In this document: piece after piece, positions 1 to 11,638 of the stretch
Position numbering within the stretch: the first letter of the stretch is position 1
How the letters are laid out: each line of letters opens with the position of its first letter
From: Janibacter terrae NBRC 107853
GTDB taxonomy: Bacteria > Actinomycetota > Actinomycetes > Actinomycetales > Dermatophilaceae
Length of the DNA stretch: 64,000 nucleotides
Assembly: GCF_001591405.1 (NCBI RefSeq)
Contig: NZ_BCUV01000002.1
Location: forward strand, 186,001 to 250,000
Direction: 5' to 3'
The notes under the pieces: generated by a model
What the model was told of the DNA's origin: nothing
The model's input: only the letters and a program-made list of their open reading frames with translations
The model's database searches: none
Program-made: the position numbers and the translations under genes

Positions 1-73
1 CGAGGCCGCCGCGCTCGCCGCAGCCCAGCCCCCTTCGTCCGCCACCCCCGACAGCAGCGAGGACACCAAGTGA
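1..73 (+). CDS. glmU: GlmU C-terminal tail (partial, 5' end outside window)
   Basis: An open frame enters from the left edge and stops at the TGA at 71-73. Only about 23 residues are visible: Ala/Pro/Ser-rich, low complexity, ending in Asp-Thr-Lys. No domain can be recognised from this tail. The name rests on context alone: in actinobacteria the bifunctional UDP-GlcNAc pyrophosphorylase/glucosamine-1-phosphate acetyltransferase gene glmU commonly lies directly upstream of prs and carries a disordered Ala/Pro tail. The stop codon overlaps the GTG of prs (GTGA), which implies translational coupling. Confidence 0.5.
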   Translation, partial: EAAALAAAQPPSSATPDSSEDTK

Positions 74-1041
74 CCGGTATCAACAAGACCACCGAGAAGA
101 ACCTCATGGTCTTCACGGGGCGGACCCACCCGGCGCTCGCCGAGGCGGTCGCGGAGAAGCTCGGGACCGAGCTCGTGCCCTCGAGCGCCTACGAGTTCGC
201 CAACGGCGAGATCTACGTGCGCTACGAGGAGTCGGTGCGCGGCTGCGACGCCTTCGTCCTGCAGAGCCACGCGACGCCGATCAACGAGGCGATCATGGAG
301 CAGCTGCTCATGGTCGACGCCCTCAAGCGCGCGAGCGCCAAGCGGATCACCGTGGTCCAGCCCTTCTACGGCTACGCCCGCCAGGACAAGAAGCACCGCG
401 GCCGCGAGCCGATCTCGGCCCGCCTCATGGCCGACCTCTTCAAGACCGCCGGGGCCGACCGGCTCATCGCGGTCGACCTGCACACCGACCAGATCCAGGG
501 CTTCTTCGACGGGCCGGTCGACCACCTCATGGCCCGGCCGATCCTCGCGGACTACGTCAAGGACAAGTACGGCGACCGTGAGCTCGCCGTCGTCTCCCCG
601 GATGCCGGCCGGATCAAGGTCGCCGAGCAGTGGTCCCGCCAGCTCGGCGGCGTCCCGCTGGCCTTCATCCACAAGACACGCGACATCGACCGGCCGAACG
701 AGTCCGTCGCCAACCGCGTCGTCGGTGAGGTCGAGGGCCGCTGGTGCGTGCTCGTCGACGACATGATCGACACCGCCGGCACGATCACCAAGGCTGCGGA
801 CGCGCTCATGGCCGACGGTGCCGCCGGCGTCATCATCGCCGCGACGCACGCGATCTTCTCCGGCCCGGCCGTCGAGCGCATGCAGGCCTGCGCCGCCGAG
901 GAGATCGTCGTCACCGACACCCTCCCGCTCTCCGACGAGCAGAAGTTCGACGGCCTCACGGTCCTGTCGATCGCCCCCCTCGTCTCCCGCGCCATCCGTG
1001 AGGTCTTCGAGGACGGGTCGGTCACCAGCCTCTTCACCTGA
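70..1041 (+). CDS. prs: Ribose-phosphate pyrophosphokinase (PRPP synthetase)
   Basis: Makes 5-phosphoribosyl-1-pyrophosphate from ribose-5-phosphate and ATP for purine, pyrimidine, His, Trp and NAD synthesis in the cytoplasm. The 323-residue protein has the usual family length. Visible signatures are the flexible-loop/ATP region QPFYGYARQDKK, the VDLHTDQIQGFF segment, VVSPDAGRIKVAEQW, and the PRPP-binding loop VLVDDMIDTAGT near residue 230. The GTG start at 70 overlaps the upstream stop codon by 4 nt, so it is translationally coupled to the putative glmU. The stop is only 3 nt from the end of the convergent CGNR gene, with no terminator hairpin visible between them. Confidence 0.97.
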   Translation: MTGINKTTEKNLMVFTGRTHPALAEAVAEKLGTELVPSSAYEFANGEIYVRYEESVRGCDAFVLQSHATPINEAIMEQLLMVDALKRASAKRITVVQPFYGYARQDKKHRGREPISARLMADLFKTAGADRLIAVDLHTDQIQGFFDGPVDHLMARPILADYVKDKYGDRELAVVSPDAGRIKVAEQWSRQLGGVPLAFIHKTRDIDRPNESVANRVVGEVEGRWCVLVDDMIDTAGTITKAADALMADGAAGVIIAATHAIFSGPAVERMQACAAEEIVVTDTLPLSDEQKFDGLTVLSIAPLVSRAIREVFEDGSVTSLFT

Positions 1042-1044
1042 GGC

Positions 1045-1599
1045 TCAGCCCTGCCGCGAGCGGTAGGCGGCGGCGGCGAGGCGGTTGCCGCAGCCGCCGT
1101 CGCAGTAGCGCCGGGACCGGTTGCGGGAGAGGTCGACGAGCACGTCGTCGCAGTCGTCGGCGGCGCAGACGCGCAGCCGGGAGAGCTCACCGGCACGGAT
1201 GACGTCGACGAAGGCCATCGCGGCCTCGACCTGCACCCGCCGGGCGAAGGGGGCGTCCGCGTCGGTCGCGTGGATGTGCCAGCCGTAGTCGTCGTGGTCG
1301 ACGAGCTGGGGGAGGGCGCGTCCGTCGCGCAGCAGCTCGTTGACGGCCTCGACCGCCGCCGCCTCGTCCTCGGCGCGGACCCACACCCCGCGCAGCCGGT
1401 CCCGCAGCCTGCGCACCTGCTCGAGCTCGGCCGCGTCGCCGTCGAAGCGCCCCGTCCAGCCCCACCCGACGTAGAACTCGTGGAGGGCCTCGAGGGTGGC
1501 CAGGGTGTCGCCCTGCTCGTCGGGGAAGGCGCCGACCCCCGTGTTGACCAGCGCCGCGGCCGTGCGCAGAGCCACGTCGGTGTCATGGGCAAAGGTCAT
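1045..1599 (-). CDS. CGNR zinc-finger (ABATE-type) protein, probable transcriptional regulator
   Basis: A 184-residue protein with an N-terminal ABATE-like helical domain (about residues 1-135) and a C-terminal treble-clef CGNR zinc finger: the pattern C-A-A-D-D-C, then about 15 residues, C-D-G-G-C-G-N-R near the end. The family is predicted to bind DNA as stress-responsive regulators; no target is known from sequence. It starts 55 bp from, and divergently to, an EamA permease gene, and a regulator placed this way often controls its neighbour (inference). An AGGAG ribosome-binding site precedes the ATG. The 3' end faces prs. Confidence 0.85.
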   Translation of the reverse strand: MTFAHDTDVALRTAAALVNTGVGAFPDEQGDTLATLEALHEFYVGWGWTGRFDGDAAELEQVRRLRDRLRGVWVRAEDEAAAVEAVNELLRDGRALPQLVDHDDYGWHIHATDADAPFARRVQVEAAMAFVDVIRAGELSRLRVCAADDCDDVLVDLSRNRSRRYCDGGCGNRLAAAAYRSRQG

Positions 1600-1604
1600 G
1601 TTGA

Positions 1605-1667
1605 CTCCTGACGGCGTCGAGGTCTAGCGTCATCAGCAACAGGTTACTTCACTCATGACGTCAGGAG
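1605..1667. promoter_or_regulatory. Inverted repeat between the divergent CGNR and EamA genes
   Basis: CTCCTGACG at 1605-1613 is repeated inverted as CGTCAGGAG at 1659-1667. The arms cover the ribosome-binding site of the CGNR gene and the first codons of the EamA gene. It could be an operator for the CGNR protein, but part of the symmetry may only reflect two AGGAG motifs. Confidence 0.3.
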
Positions 1668-2671
1668 CAGCCGTGCGGGCCGCCACCACGGGTCACCAGA
1701 CCCCCTTCGTCGTCGGGCTGGGCATCGCGCTCTTCTCGGCTGCCGCCTTCGGCTCGTCCGGCACCTTCGGCACCGCGCTCATGGCCACCGGGTGGAGCCC
1801 GGCCGCCGTCGTCACGCTGCGCATCGTCGGCGCCGCGCTGCTCCTCGCCGGCCCGACGGCCGTCGCGATGCGCGGGCGCTGGCACCTCCTGCGGCGCAAT
1901 GTCGTCCCCGTCCTCGCCTACGGCCTCCTCGCCGTGGCGGGCTGCCAGTTCGCGTACTTCATGGCGGTCGACAGCCTGTCCGTCGGCGTCGCGCTCCTCC
2001 TCGAGTACCTCGCGCCGGTGCTCATCGTCGGCTGGATGTGGGCGCGCCGGGGTCACCGGCCGAGCCGGCTGACCTCGGCCGGCGTCGTCGCCGCGATCGT
2101 CGGGCTCGTCCTCGTCCTCGACGTGGCGTCCGGGGCCGAGCTGGACGTCGTGGGTGTCCTGTGGGGCCTGCTCGCCGCCGTCGGCCTCGTCGTCTTCTTC
2201 CTCGTCGCCGCGCACGAGAGCGAGCACTCGCTGCCGCCCATCGCGCTCGCCGGGGGCGGCCTCGCGGTCGGTGCCCTCAGCCTCGTGGCCACCACCGCGC
2301 TCGGTATCCTCCCGTGGTCGGCCAGCACGGCCGACGTCACGCTCGGCGGCTGGTCGCTGCCGTGGTGGGCCGCGGTCCTCGAGCTCGCACTGGTCGCCGG
2401 GGCCGTCGCCTACGCGACGGGCATCGCGGCGGCCCGCGTCCTCGGCGGCACGGTCGCCTCCTTCGTCGGCCTGAGCGAGGTCCTCCTCGCGATCACCTTC
2501 GCCTGGCTCCTCGTCGGCGAGGCGATGAGCCCGGGCCAGCTGCTCGGCGGCGTCGCGGTCCTCGCGGGCGTCGTCATGGTCAAGCTGGGCGAAGGGGAGG
2601 GCCCCGCCCTCCCGACGCCCACGGACGAGGCGATCGGGGCCGGTTTGGCCGACGCCACGCGGGTCCACTAG
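1655..2671 (+). CDS. EamA/DMT-family permease
   Basis: A 338-residue integral membrane protein with about ten hydrophobic helices arranged as two EamA (DUF6) repeats of five helices, the architecture of the drug/metabolite transporter superfamily (RhaT/YdcZ/RarD relatives). Members export or import small metabolites such as amino acids; the substrate cannot be read from sequence. Repeat 1 spans roughly residues 18-155 and repeat 2 roughly 165-312; a short polar C-terminal tail follows. The ATG at 1655 was chosen because the hydrophobic N-terminus follows directly. It is divergent from the CGNR regulator gene. Its stop codon TAG lies inside a candidate -10 element for rplY. Confidence 0.9.
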   Translation: MTSGAAVRAATTGHQTPFVVGLGIALFSAAAFGSSGTFGTALMATGWSPAAVVTLRIVGAALLLAGPTAVAMRGRWHLLRRNVVPVLAYGLLAVAGCQFAYFMAVDSLSVGVALLLEYLAPVLIVGWMWARRGHRPSRLTSAGVVAAIVGLVLVLDVASGAELDVVGVLWGLLAAVGLVVFFLVAAHESEHSLPPIALAGGGLAVGALSLVATTALGILPWSASTADVTLGGWSLPWWAAVLELALVAGAVAYATGIAAARVLGGTVASFVGLSEVLLAITFAWLLVGEAMSPGQLLGGVAVLAGVVMVKLGEGEGPALPTPTDEAIGAGLADATRVH

Positions 2672-2674
2672 GAT
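2644..2674 (+). promoter_or_regulatory. Candidate rplY promoter
   Basis: TTTGGC (2644-2649) and TAGGAT (2669-2674) are separated by 19 bp and overlap the end of the upstream gene. If used, the transcript would carry an unusually long leader of about 175 nt before the rplY ATG at 2856, with no ORF I can support in it. Spacing is not ideal. Confidence 0.35.
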
Positions 2675-2855
2675 CTCGGGGTTGCCTCGGCGAGGGACGC
2701 TGCACGGTCGCAGCGATCCGTGATCGACGCGGTGCCGCCATGTGGGTTCGCCTGCGCGTCGACACCCTTCGTCCGCGCCACGTCCCGCGTCGAGGCCACC
2801 GCCCGAGACTCGCCCGCTCCCTTCGCGGGCACACCCCCACGACAAGGAGCACCAC

Positions 2856-3539
2856 ATGTCCAGCGACGAGATCCGCCTGGTTTCCGACAAGCGCACCGAG
2901 TTCGGCAAGGGCGCGGCCCGCAAGCTGCGCCGCGCCGAGAAGGTCCCCGCGGTCCTCTACGGCCACGGCGAGGCCCCCATCCACCTCGCGCTGCCCTTCC
3001 ACGACACCTTCCAGGCGCTGAAGAACCCCAACGCCCTGCTCACCATCGCCGTCGACGGTGAGGGCGACCAGCTGGCCCTGGCCAAGGACGTCCAGCGCGA
3101 CCCGATCAAGCCGATCATCGAGCACGTCGACCTCGTCATCGTCAAGCGCGGCGAGAAGGTCACCGTCGAGGTCCCCGTCCACGTCGAGGGCGACGCGGCT
3201 CCCGAGACCGTCGTGACGCTCGACGCCCAGACCCTCGAGATCGAGGCCGACGTCACCAACCTGCCCGAGGGCCTCACCGTCTCCGTCGAGGGCCTCGAGG
3301 TCGGCACCCAGGTCCTGGCGAGCCAGGTCGAGATGCCCGCCGGCGCGACCCTCGTCTCCGACCCGGAGCTGCTCGTCGTCAACATCACCCAGCAGATCTC
3401 CGCGGAGGAGCTGGAGGCCGAGCTCGCCGAGGCCGAGGCCGAGGCCGGCATCGAGCACGACGAGTCCGACGCCGAGGCCGCCGAGGCCGCCGAGGGCGAG
3501 TCCTCCGAGGGTGGCGAGGAGTCCTCCGAGCAGGAGTGA
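2856..3539 (+). CDS. rplY: 50S ribosomal protein L25/general stress protein Ctc
   Basis: Binds 5S rRNA in the large subunit. This is the long Ctc/TL5 form: an N-terminal L25 beta-barrel (about residues 1-95), the TL5 C-terminal domain (about 96-180) and an acidic tail rich in Glu and Ala (about 180-227). The ATG at 2856 is preceded by AAGGAG (2844-2849), and the protein then begins MSSDEIRLVS, matching the family; an in-frame upstream extension lacks a ribosome-binding site. It is followed by a strong terminator at 3594-3632 and then pth. The rplY-pth order is common in bacteria and links translation functions. Confidence 0.96.
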   Translation: MSSDEIRLVSDKRTEFGKGAARKLRRAEKVPAVLYGHGEAPIHLALPFHDTFQALKNPNALLTIAVDGEGDQLALAKDVQRDPIKPIIEHVDLVIVKRGEKVTVEVPVHVEGDAAPETVVTLDAQTLEIEADVTNLPEGLTVSVEGLEVGTQVLASQVEMPAGATLVSDPELLVVNITQQISAEELEAELAEAEAEAGIEHDESDAEAAEAAEGESSEGGEESSEQE

Positions 3540-3566
3540 CCCCACGTATACCGTCTCGAAGGCGTT

Positions 3567-3600
3567 CCCTGAGGAGGCCGCTCGCGGCCGTCTCGAAGGG
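3567..3600 (+). repeat. Dispersed hairpin repeat, family C, copy 1
   Basis: A 34-nt element that begins CCCTGAGGAGG and ends CCGTCTCGAAGGG. The centre forms the hairpin GGCCGC-TC-GCGGCC, and the outer CCCT pairs with AGGG. A second copy in the other orientation lies at 53248-53282 and has a compensated stem. A partial copy of the right end (CCGTCTCGAAGG) lies just upstream at 3551-3562. The element ends inside the rplY terminator. Confidence 0.7.
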
Positions 3601-3632
3601 CGGGACCTCCACCACGGAGGTCCCGCCCTTCG
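3594..3632 (+). terminator. rplY transcription terminator
   Basis: A perfect 17-bp inverted repeat (arms 3594-3610 and 3616-3632) with loop ACCAC. It is GC-rich and has no strong U tract, as usual for actinobacterial terminators. The outer ends of the stem are CGAAGGG/CCCTTCG, so it carries a near-copy of the over-represented word in inverted orientation. Confidence 0.8.
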
Positions 3633-3672
3633 TCCGTCTGCAGCAGGCGCGGGACCTGCCTGCTGCATTGCC

Positions 3673-3678
3673 TAGAGT
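3673..3678 (+). promoter_or_regulatory. -10 element of pth (leaderless type)
   Basis: TAGAGT lies 8 nt before the GTG start of pth. No Shine-Dalgarno sequence is present, so the mRNA probably starts at or next to the start codon. The adjacent TGCATTGCCTAG resembles half of palindrome family B. Confidence 0.45.
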
Positions 3679-3686
3679 GGGGCCCC

Positions 3687-4277
3687 GTGAGTGATGACAC
3701 CTGGCTCGTGATCGGTCTCGGCAACCCCGGACCGCAGTACGCGGGCAACCGGCACAACGTCGGCGCGATGGTGGTCGAGCACCTCGCCGAGCGCGCCGGG
3801 GCGAGGTTGCGCAGCCACAAGGCCGGCGCCGCGGCGGAGTCGATCCGCCTCGGGCCGATGCCCGGGACGCGCGCGATCATCGCGATCCCGAGCTCGTACA
3901 TGAACCTCTCCGGCGGCCCGACCAAGGGCCTCGCGAGCTTCTTCTCCGTCCCGCCCGAGCGCACGATCGTGCTGCACGACGAGCTCGACATCCCCTTCGG
4001 CGAGGTGCGGCTCAAGCTCGGCGGCGGCGAAGGGGGGCACAACGGCCTGCGCTCGATCTCCAGCAGCTTCGGGACCAAGGACTACCTGCGGGTGCGCGTG
4101 GGCATCGGCCGTCCGCCCGGTCGCATGGACGCCGCCGCCTACGTGCTCAAGGACTTCAGCTCGACCGAGCGCAAGGAGCTGCCCTTCCTCGTCGACGACG
4201 CGGCCGACGCGGTCGAGCTGCTCATCGACAAGGGCCTGACCGACGCGCAGCAGGTCGTCCACGCCCCGCGCGTCTGA
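3687..4277 (+). CDS. pth: Peptidyl-tRNA hydrolase
   Basis: Cleaves the ester bond of peptidyl-tRNA released prematurely from ribosomes and recycles the tRNA. The protein has 196 residues, the normal length. Signatures: [17 protein letters not shown] near the N-terminus with the catalytic His, YMNLSGG, the LHDELD strand with the catalytic-site Asp, and [13 protein letters not shown]. The GTG at 3687 gives the expected [15 protein letters not shown] start. It follows rplY and converges on pspA, with a palindromic repeat at 4308-4365 between them. Confidence 0.97.
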   Translation: MSDDTWLVIGLGNPGPQYAGNRHNVGAMVVEHLAERAGARLRSHKAGAAAESIRLGPMPGTRAIIAIPSSYMNLSGGPTKGLASFFSVPPERTIVLHDELDIPFGEVRLKLGGGEGGHNGLRSISSSFGTKDYLRVRVGIGRPPGRMDAAAYVLKDFSSTERKELPFLVDDAADAVELLIDKGLTDAQQVVHAPRV

Positions 4278-4307
4278 CCCCCGATACGAGAACCTGCTCC
4301 GCGCCCT

Positions 4308-4365
4308 GCAGAGGGTCACGTCATGCACGAAGACGGTGATTTTCGTGCATGACGTGACCCTCTGC
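4308..4365. repeat. Palindromic repeat, family A, copy 1
   Basis: A perfect 24-bp inverted repeat (arms 4308-4331 and 4342-4365) with a 10-nt loop (GACGGTGATT), between the convergent genes pth and pspA. The arm core is GGGTCACGTCATGCAC. The same core recurs as an inverted repeat at 21951-22005, again between convergent genes. It could act as a bidirectional terminator, but the shared arm and loop sequence points to a repeated family (REP- or MITE-like). Confidence 0.85.
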
Positions 4366-4478
4366 CGCGGTGCGTCGGGTGGCTACCCGGCGCGAGCTCA
4401 TCGAGCCACCGCGACGCGCGATGACCGCGCCGAGCCCGGCGATGGCGGCGGCGATGCCGCCCAGCAGCCACCACATGC

Positions 4479-5195
4479 TCAGGCCTGCTTGCGCAAGGCG
4501 GCCAGGCGCGCCTCGATCTCGGCGTCCTGGCTGTGGTCCTCGAGCTCGGCGAACTGGTCCTCGAGGGAGGTCGACTGCGCCTCCGCACGGCCCTGGACGA
4601 GCGCCTCCTGCTGGCGGATGCGGTCCTCGAAGCGACCCAGCTCGCTCGTCGGGTCCATGACGTCGATGGAGCCGATGGCCTCCTGGACGCGGGACTGGGC
4701 CTCGGCCGAGCGGGCGCGGGCGATGAGGGCCGAGCGGCGGGACTTCAGGTCCTCGAGCTTGGTCTTCATCTGCACGAGACCGGACTTGAGCTGCTCGACC
4801 TGCGCGTTCTGCTGCGCGATCGCCGGCTCGGCCTCCTTGGCCTCGCCCTCGTGCTGGATCTGGCGCTGCAGGGCGACGCGGGCGAGATTGGTGAACTTCT
4901 CGGCGCCGGCGGTGTCACCGGCGGCGGTGAGCTCGTCGGCCTTCGCGGCCGCGGCAGCGGCCTTGCGCCCCCACTCGGTCGCGGCCTCTTGGTCGGCCTT
5001 GAGGTCGCCCTCGGCCATGCGCGTGTGCGCGATGGTCTGGGCCACGGCCTCTTCCGCCTCGGCGATGGAGTTGGTGTAGTCCCGGACGAGCTGGTCGAGC
5101 ATCTTCTCCGGGTCCTCGGCGCGGTCGAGGAGGGCGTTGATGTTGGCCTTGGCCAGCTGGCTGACGCGGCCGAGGATGGTCTGCTTCTTGGTCAT
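4479..5195 (-). CDS. PspA/IM30 family envelope-stress protein
   Basis: A 238-residue protein that is almost entirely alpha-helical coiled coil, as in PspA/Vipp1 (ESCRT-III relatives that assemble on damaged membranes). It starts MTKKQTILGRVSQLAKANINALLDRAEDPEKM, which matches the PspA N-terminus with its amphipathic first helix. Charged heptad-like segments run from about residue 25 to 215. The downstream neighbour in the other direction is a TPM-domain membrane protein whose gene begins 2.1 kb upstream on the same strand, with 75 nt between them; this PspA-TPM pairing suggests a shared envelope role (inference). The 3' end faces the family A palindrome. Confidence 0.92.
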   Translation of the reverse strand: MTKKQTILGRVSQLAKANINALLDRAEDPEKMLDQLVRDYTNSIAEAEEAVAQTIAHTRMAEGDLKADQEAATEWGRKAAAAAAKADELTAAGDTAGAEKFTNLARVALQRQIQHEGEAKEAEPAIAQQNAQVEQLKSGLVQMKTKLEDLKSRRSALIARARSAEAQSRVQEAIGSIDVMDPTSELGRFEDRIRQQEALVQGRAEAQSTSLEDQFAELEDHSQDAEIEARLAALRKQA

Positions 5196-5270
5196 CGTGC
5201 GTTCCTCCTGGCGGTGGGACCGCCGGTCGTGGTGCCTGGTGATCGGTTCACGTGCTGGTCCTGGCCGCGG

Positions 5271-7304
5271 TCAGAAGCGACCACCCCCGCCGAAGCCGCC
5301 GCCTCCGCCTCCGAAGCCGCCCCCGAACCCGCCGGAGGAGCCGCCCCAGCCGCCGCCCCGGCCACCGAAGCCGCCGGAGAGGATGCCGCCGAGGACGAGG
5401 GAGCCGATGTCGATGCCGCTGCTGCCGCGGCGGGTGCCCCCGCCGAAGCCGCCCCAGTCGTCGTCCCGGGAGTGCAGGTTGCCGGCCACGCGCTCGGCGA
5501 GGATCTCGGCCTCGGTGAGGTGCTCGGCGGCCAGGTCGAGGTTGCGCTCGCGCTCGCCGTGGGCCAGCGACAGCAGGCGGGAGGCCTCGCGCAGCTGGGT
5601 GCGCGGCTCGGCGTCGACCCGCCCGCGCACGCTGTCGAGCTCGCGCTCGAGGGTGATGATGCGGGTGCGCACGTGCTCGTAGCGTCGGTCGAACTTCTCC
5701 GCCCTGGCCCCCGCGCGGTCGGCGTCCTTGCGGTACCGCTCGAGGGCGGTGTCGAGGTAGTGCTCGGCCCGCTCGAGGGTGCTCAGGGCGCCGATGACGT
5801 CGCCGCCGCCACGGGCCCGGGTGCCCATCTCGACGGCGCGCTGCGCCTCGGCGACCGCGGAGAGGGTCATCTGGTCGTTGGCCTGCAGCCGCGTGGCGTC
5901 GAGCAGGTCGGAGGAGATCGAGGCCAGGGCCTGGTCGAGGGCCGCTGCGGCGTCGGCCAGCACGGTGCGCGCGGACAGGACCGCCTCGAGTCGGTTGTCC
6001 GCCTGGCCGAGGGCGTCCTCCGCGGCCCGGGCGGCCGCGACCGCCGACGGGCGGTCACCGGCCTGCAGGTGCTGCTCGCCCGTGGTGACGAAGCCGCGCG
6101 CCGACTCGATGAGGCGGGGCGCCTGCTCGACGTTGGCCACGAGCGTGGTGAGCGCGTCGCGGGCATGGGTCGCGGACAGCCCCGCGAGCTCCTGCCGCGC
6201 GACCGTCACCCGGGCCTCGACCTCGGCGATCCGGGTCCGCAGCGAGGCGAGGAACTGCGGGACGGTGGCCTCCAGGTCGCGCAGCCTGGCGAACTCCGCC
6301 TCCTGGGCGTCGAGCTCGGCGTCCGCGGACCGGGTCAGCTCGAGGACCTGCGCCAGGCGCGCGCGTTCCTGGGCCTCGACGAGGCGGCCCGCGCCGCGGG
6401 CGACGTCGAGCTCCTGCTGGATGCGAAAGGCCTCGGCGGCCTTGCCGCGGGCCGCCTCGAGGGCGGCCGTGAACTGCTGGGTCGCCTGCTCGCCGAACTG
6501 GGCCTGCGCGAAGGACAGCTCCTGGCCCGAGGCACGGATCGCGTTGTCGAGGTCGACGAGGGCCGTCGCGACCTGCTGGCGCAGCTGGTCGGTGGGGACG
6601 GAGGGCAGGACCGGCTCGGCCTGGCCGATCGGCGGGGCCGCGGGCTGGGGGTCGCGGCGCCCGCGGACGGCGCCGACGACCTTGCCGATGACCGGCAGGA
6701 GGACCATCCCGACCAGCAGGAGGGGGAAGAAGGAGAAGAGGTTGAACCCGCCGAGGATGCCTCCGCCGCTGCTACCGCTGGTGTCGTCGTAGCGTTCGTC
6801 GAGGCCTTGCGCGGCGGCGGTCACGGCGCCGTCCCAGTCGTCCTGGCCCAGCCGCGGCTCGACGTCGCGGGTCTGGACCTGCGTCAGCAGGTCCGGGGTG
6901 ACGCCGGCGCCCTCCTGGGCCCACATGCCGTAGGCGCGGTCCTGGACGGCGACCGCGAGCAGCACGTCGTTGGTCCCGAAGCCGGACTCCTCGTAGGTCG
7001 CCCTGACCCACTCCTCGCCGGTCCGCCCGTCGAAGCTGTCGACGTAGACGACCCACAGCTGGATGCCGCGCTCGCGCTGGAGGGTGTCGAGGTCGTCCTG
7101 CAGTGCGCCCTCGTCGAGGACGTCCGCCCGGTCGGTGATCTGGTCCGGCAGGGAGAAGGGGGCCTCTGCGGGGACGGCGGCGACGGTGACCTGCGGTGGG
7201 GCGGAGGCGGTCGTCGCACCTGCCGGCGAGGCGCCGAGCACCAGTGCGGCAGCACCCGCGAGGCCGCACAGGACCCCGCCCAGACGTCGCGTGCGGTCGG
7301 TCAT
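5271..7304 (-). CDS. TPM-domain membrane protein with long coiled coil and Gly-rich tail
   Basis: A 677-residue protein. It has a signal peptide (residues 1-31, Ala-rich, ending around AGA), an extracytoplasmic TPM domain (about 50-165; contains LQRERGIQLWVVYVDSFDGRTGEEW and a central AVAVQDRAYGMW), one membrane segment (about 185-205), then roughly 350 residues of helical coiled coil rich in Ala, Glu, Arg and Gln, and a C-terminal tail of about 50 residues made almost entirely of Gly, Phe, Ser and Trp. TPM domains are linked to membrane or photosystem repair and to phosphatase activity in other lineages; the function here is unknown. The ATG at 7302-7304 begins MTDRTRRL and gives a proper signal peptide. 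The gene precedes pspA on the same strand and is divergent from mfd. Confidence 0.88.
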   Translation of the reverse strand: MTDRTRRLGGVLCGLAGAAALVLGASPAGATTASAPPQVTVAAVPAEAPFSLPDQITDRADVLDEGALQDDLDTLQRERGIQLWVVYVDSFDGRTGEEWVRATYEESGFGTNDVLLAVAVQDRAYGMWAQEGAGVTPDLLTQVQTRDVEPRLGQDDWDGAVTAAAQGLDERYDDTSGSSGGGILGGFNLFSFFPLLLVGMVLLPVIGKVVGAVRGRRDPQPAAPPIGQAEPVLPSVPTDQLRQQVATALVDLDNAIRASGQELSFAQAQFGEQATQQFTAALEAARGKAAEAFRIQQELDVARGAGRLVEAQERARLAQVLELTRSADAELDAQEAEFARLRDLEATVPQFLASLRTRIAEVEARVTVARQELAGLSATHARDALTTLVANVEQAPRLIESARGFVTTGEQHLQAGDRPSAVAAARAAEDALGQADNRLEAVLSARTVLADAAAALDQALASISSDLLDATRLQANDQMTLSAVAEAQRAVEMGTRARGGGDVIGALSTLERAEHYLDTALERYRKDADRAGARAEKFDRRYEHVRTRIITLERELDSVRGRVDAEPRTQLREASRLLSLAHGERERNLDLAAEHLTEAEILAERVAGNLHSRDDDWGGFGGGTRRGSSGIDIGSLVLGGILSGGFGGRGGGWGGSSGGFGGGFGGGGGGFGGGGRF

Positions 7305-7392
7305 CCGGTGCCCTGCCCCTTGGTGCGCGAGCCCCCGGCCTGTCGCCGGAGCCCAGTGCTTGCTGAGTATTACAGACACGTGCGGCAGAATC

Positions 7393-11037
<3,645 letters not shown>

Positions 11038-11062
11038 GGACCGGACGAAAGGGACCCACACC

Positions 11063-11638
11063 GTGCTCCGTCGACAGCCCCTCGCTCGCCCCGCCCGGGC
11101 GATCGCCCTCGCAGCCGCTGCGACCCTCGCCCTCTCGGCGTGCGGCGGCTCCGCCAACGACCCGGTGGACGTGGACGGCTCGGGCAGCGACGCCGTCGCG
11201 GCCAAGGTCGGCGACGAGGTGGTCACCGTCGGCGACGTGCAGCGCACCACCCGCGAGCTGGGCACGATCATCGAGGCGCAGAGCCAGGGCCAGCCGGGTC
11301 AGGAGATCACCGCGGACCAGGTCGTCGCCCTCCTCGTGCAGGTGCCGTCGGTCCTCGAGTTCGCCGACGAGCAGGGCACCCCCGTCCCGTCGGCCGGGAG
11401 CGTGCGCCAGCAGCTCGCGCAGGTCCTGCCCTCACCGTCGGACACGACCGTCGACTTCCTGCGCGCCAACTCGCTCAACTCCCAGCTCGACGAGGCCGCC
11501 CGCAAGGAGCTGAGCGCGCACGTCCAGGAGCAGGACGTGACCGTCAGCCCCCGGTACGCCGCCGCCGTCGGCGAGTCGCCCGACTGGCTCCAGGAGCCCG
11601 CCGCGCAGGATGCCCAGCTGCCGACGGGCACGCCCTGA
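11063..11638 (+). CDS. SurA N-terminal-domain lipoprotein without a PPIase domain
   Basis: A 191-residue predicted lipoprotein. It has a signal peptide with lipobox LSAC-G near residue 25, then a helical region with VAAKVGDEVVTVGDVQRTTREL, typical of the SurA/PpiC chaperone N-terminal domain. No parvulin prolyl-isomerase domain follows; the protein ends in a Pro/Gln-rich tail. It may be an envelope chaperone or simply an orphan SurA-N protein. The GTG at 11063 follows GAAAGGGA; upstream extensions lie within mfd. It sits between mfd and mazG, an order common in actinobacteria, and its TGA overlaps the proposed start of mazG. Confidence 0.85.
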   Translation: MLRRQPLARPARAIALAAAATLALSACGGSANDPVDVDGSGSDAVAAKVGDEVVTVGDVQRTTRELGTIIEAQSQGQPGQEITADQVVALLVQVPSVLEFADEQGTPVPSAGSVRQQLAQVLPSPSDTTVDFLRANSLNSQLDEAARKELSAHVQEQDVTVSPRYAAAVGESPDWLQEPAAQDAQLPTGTP

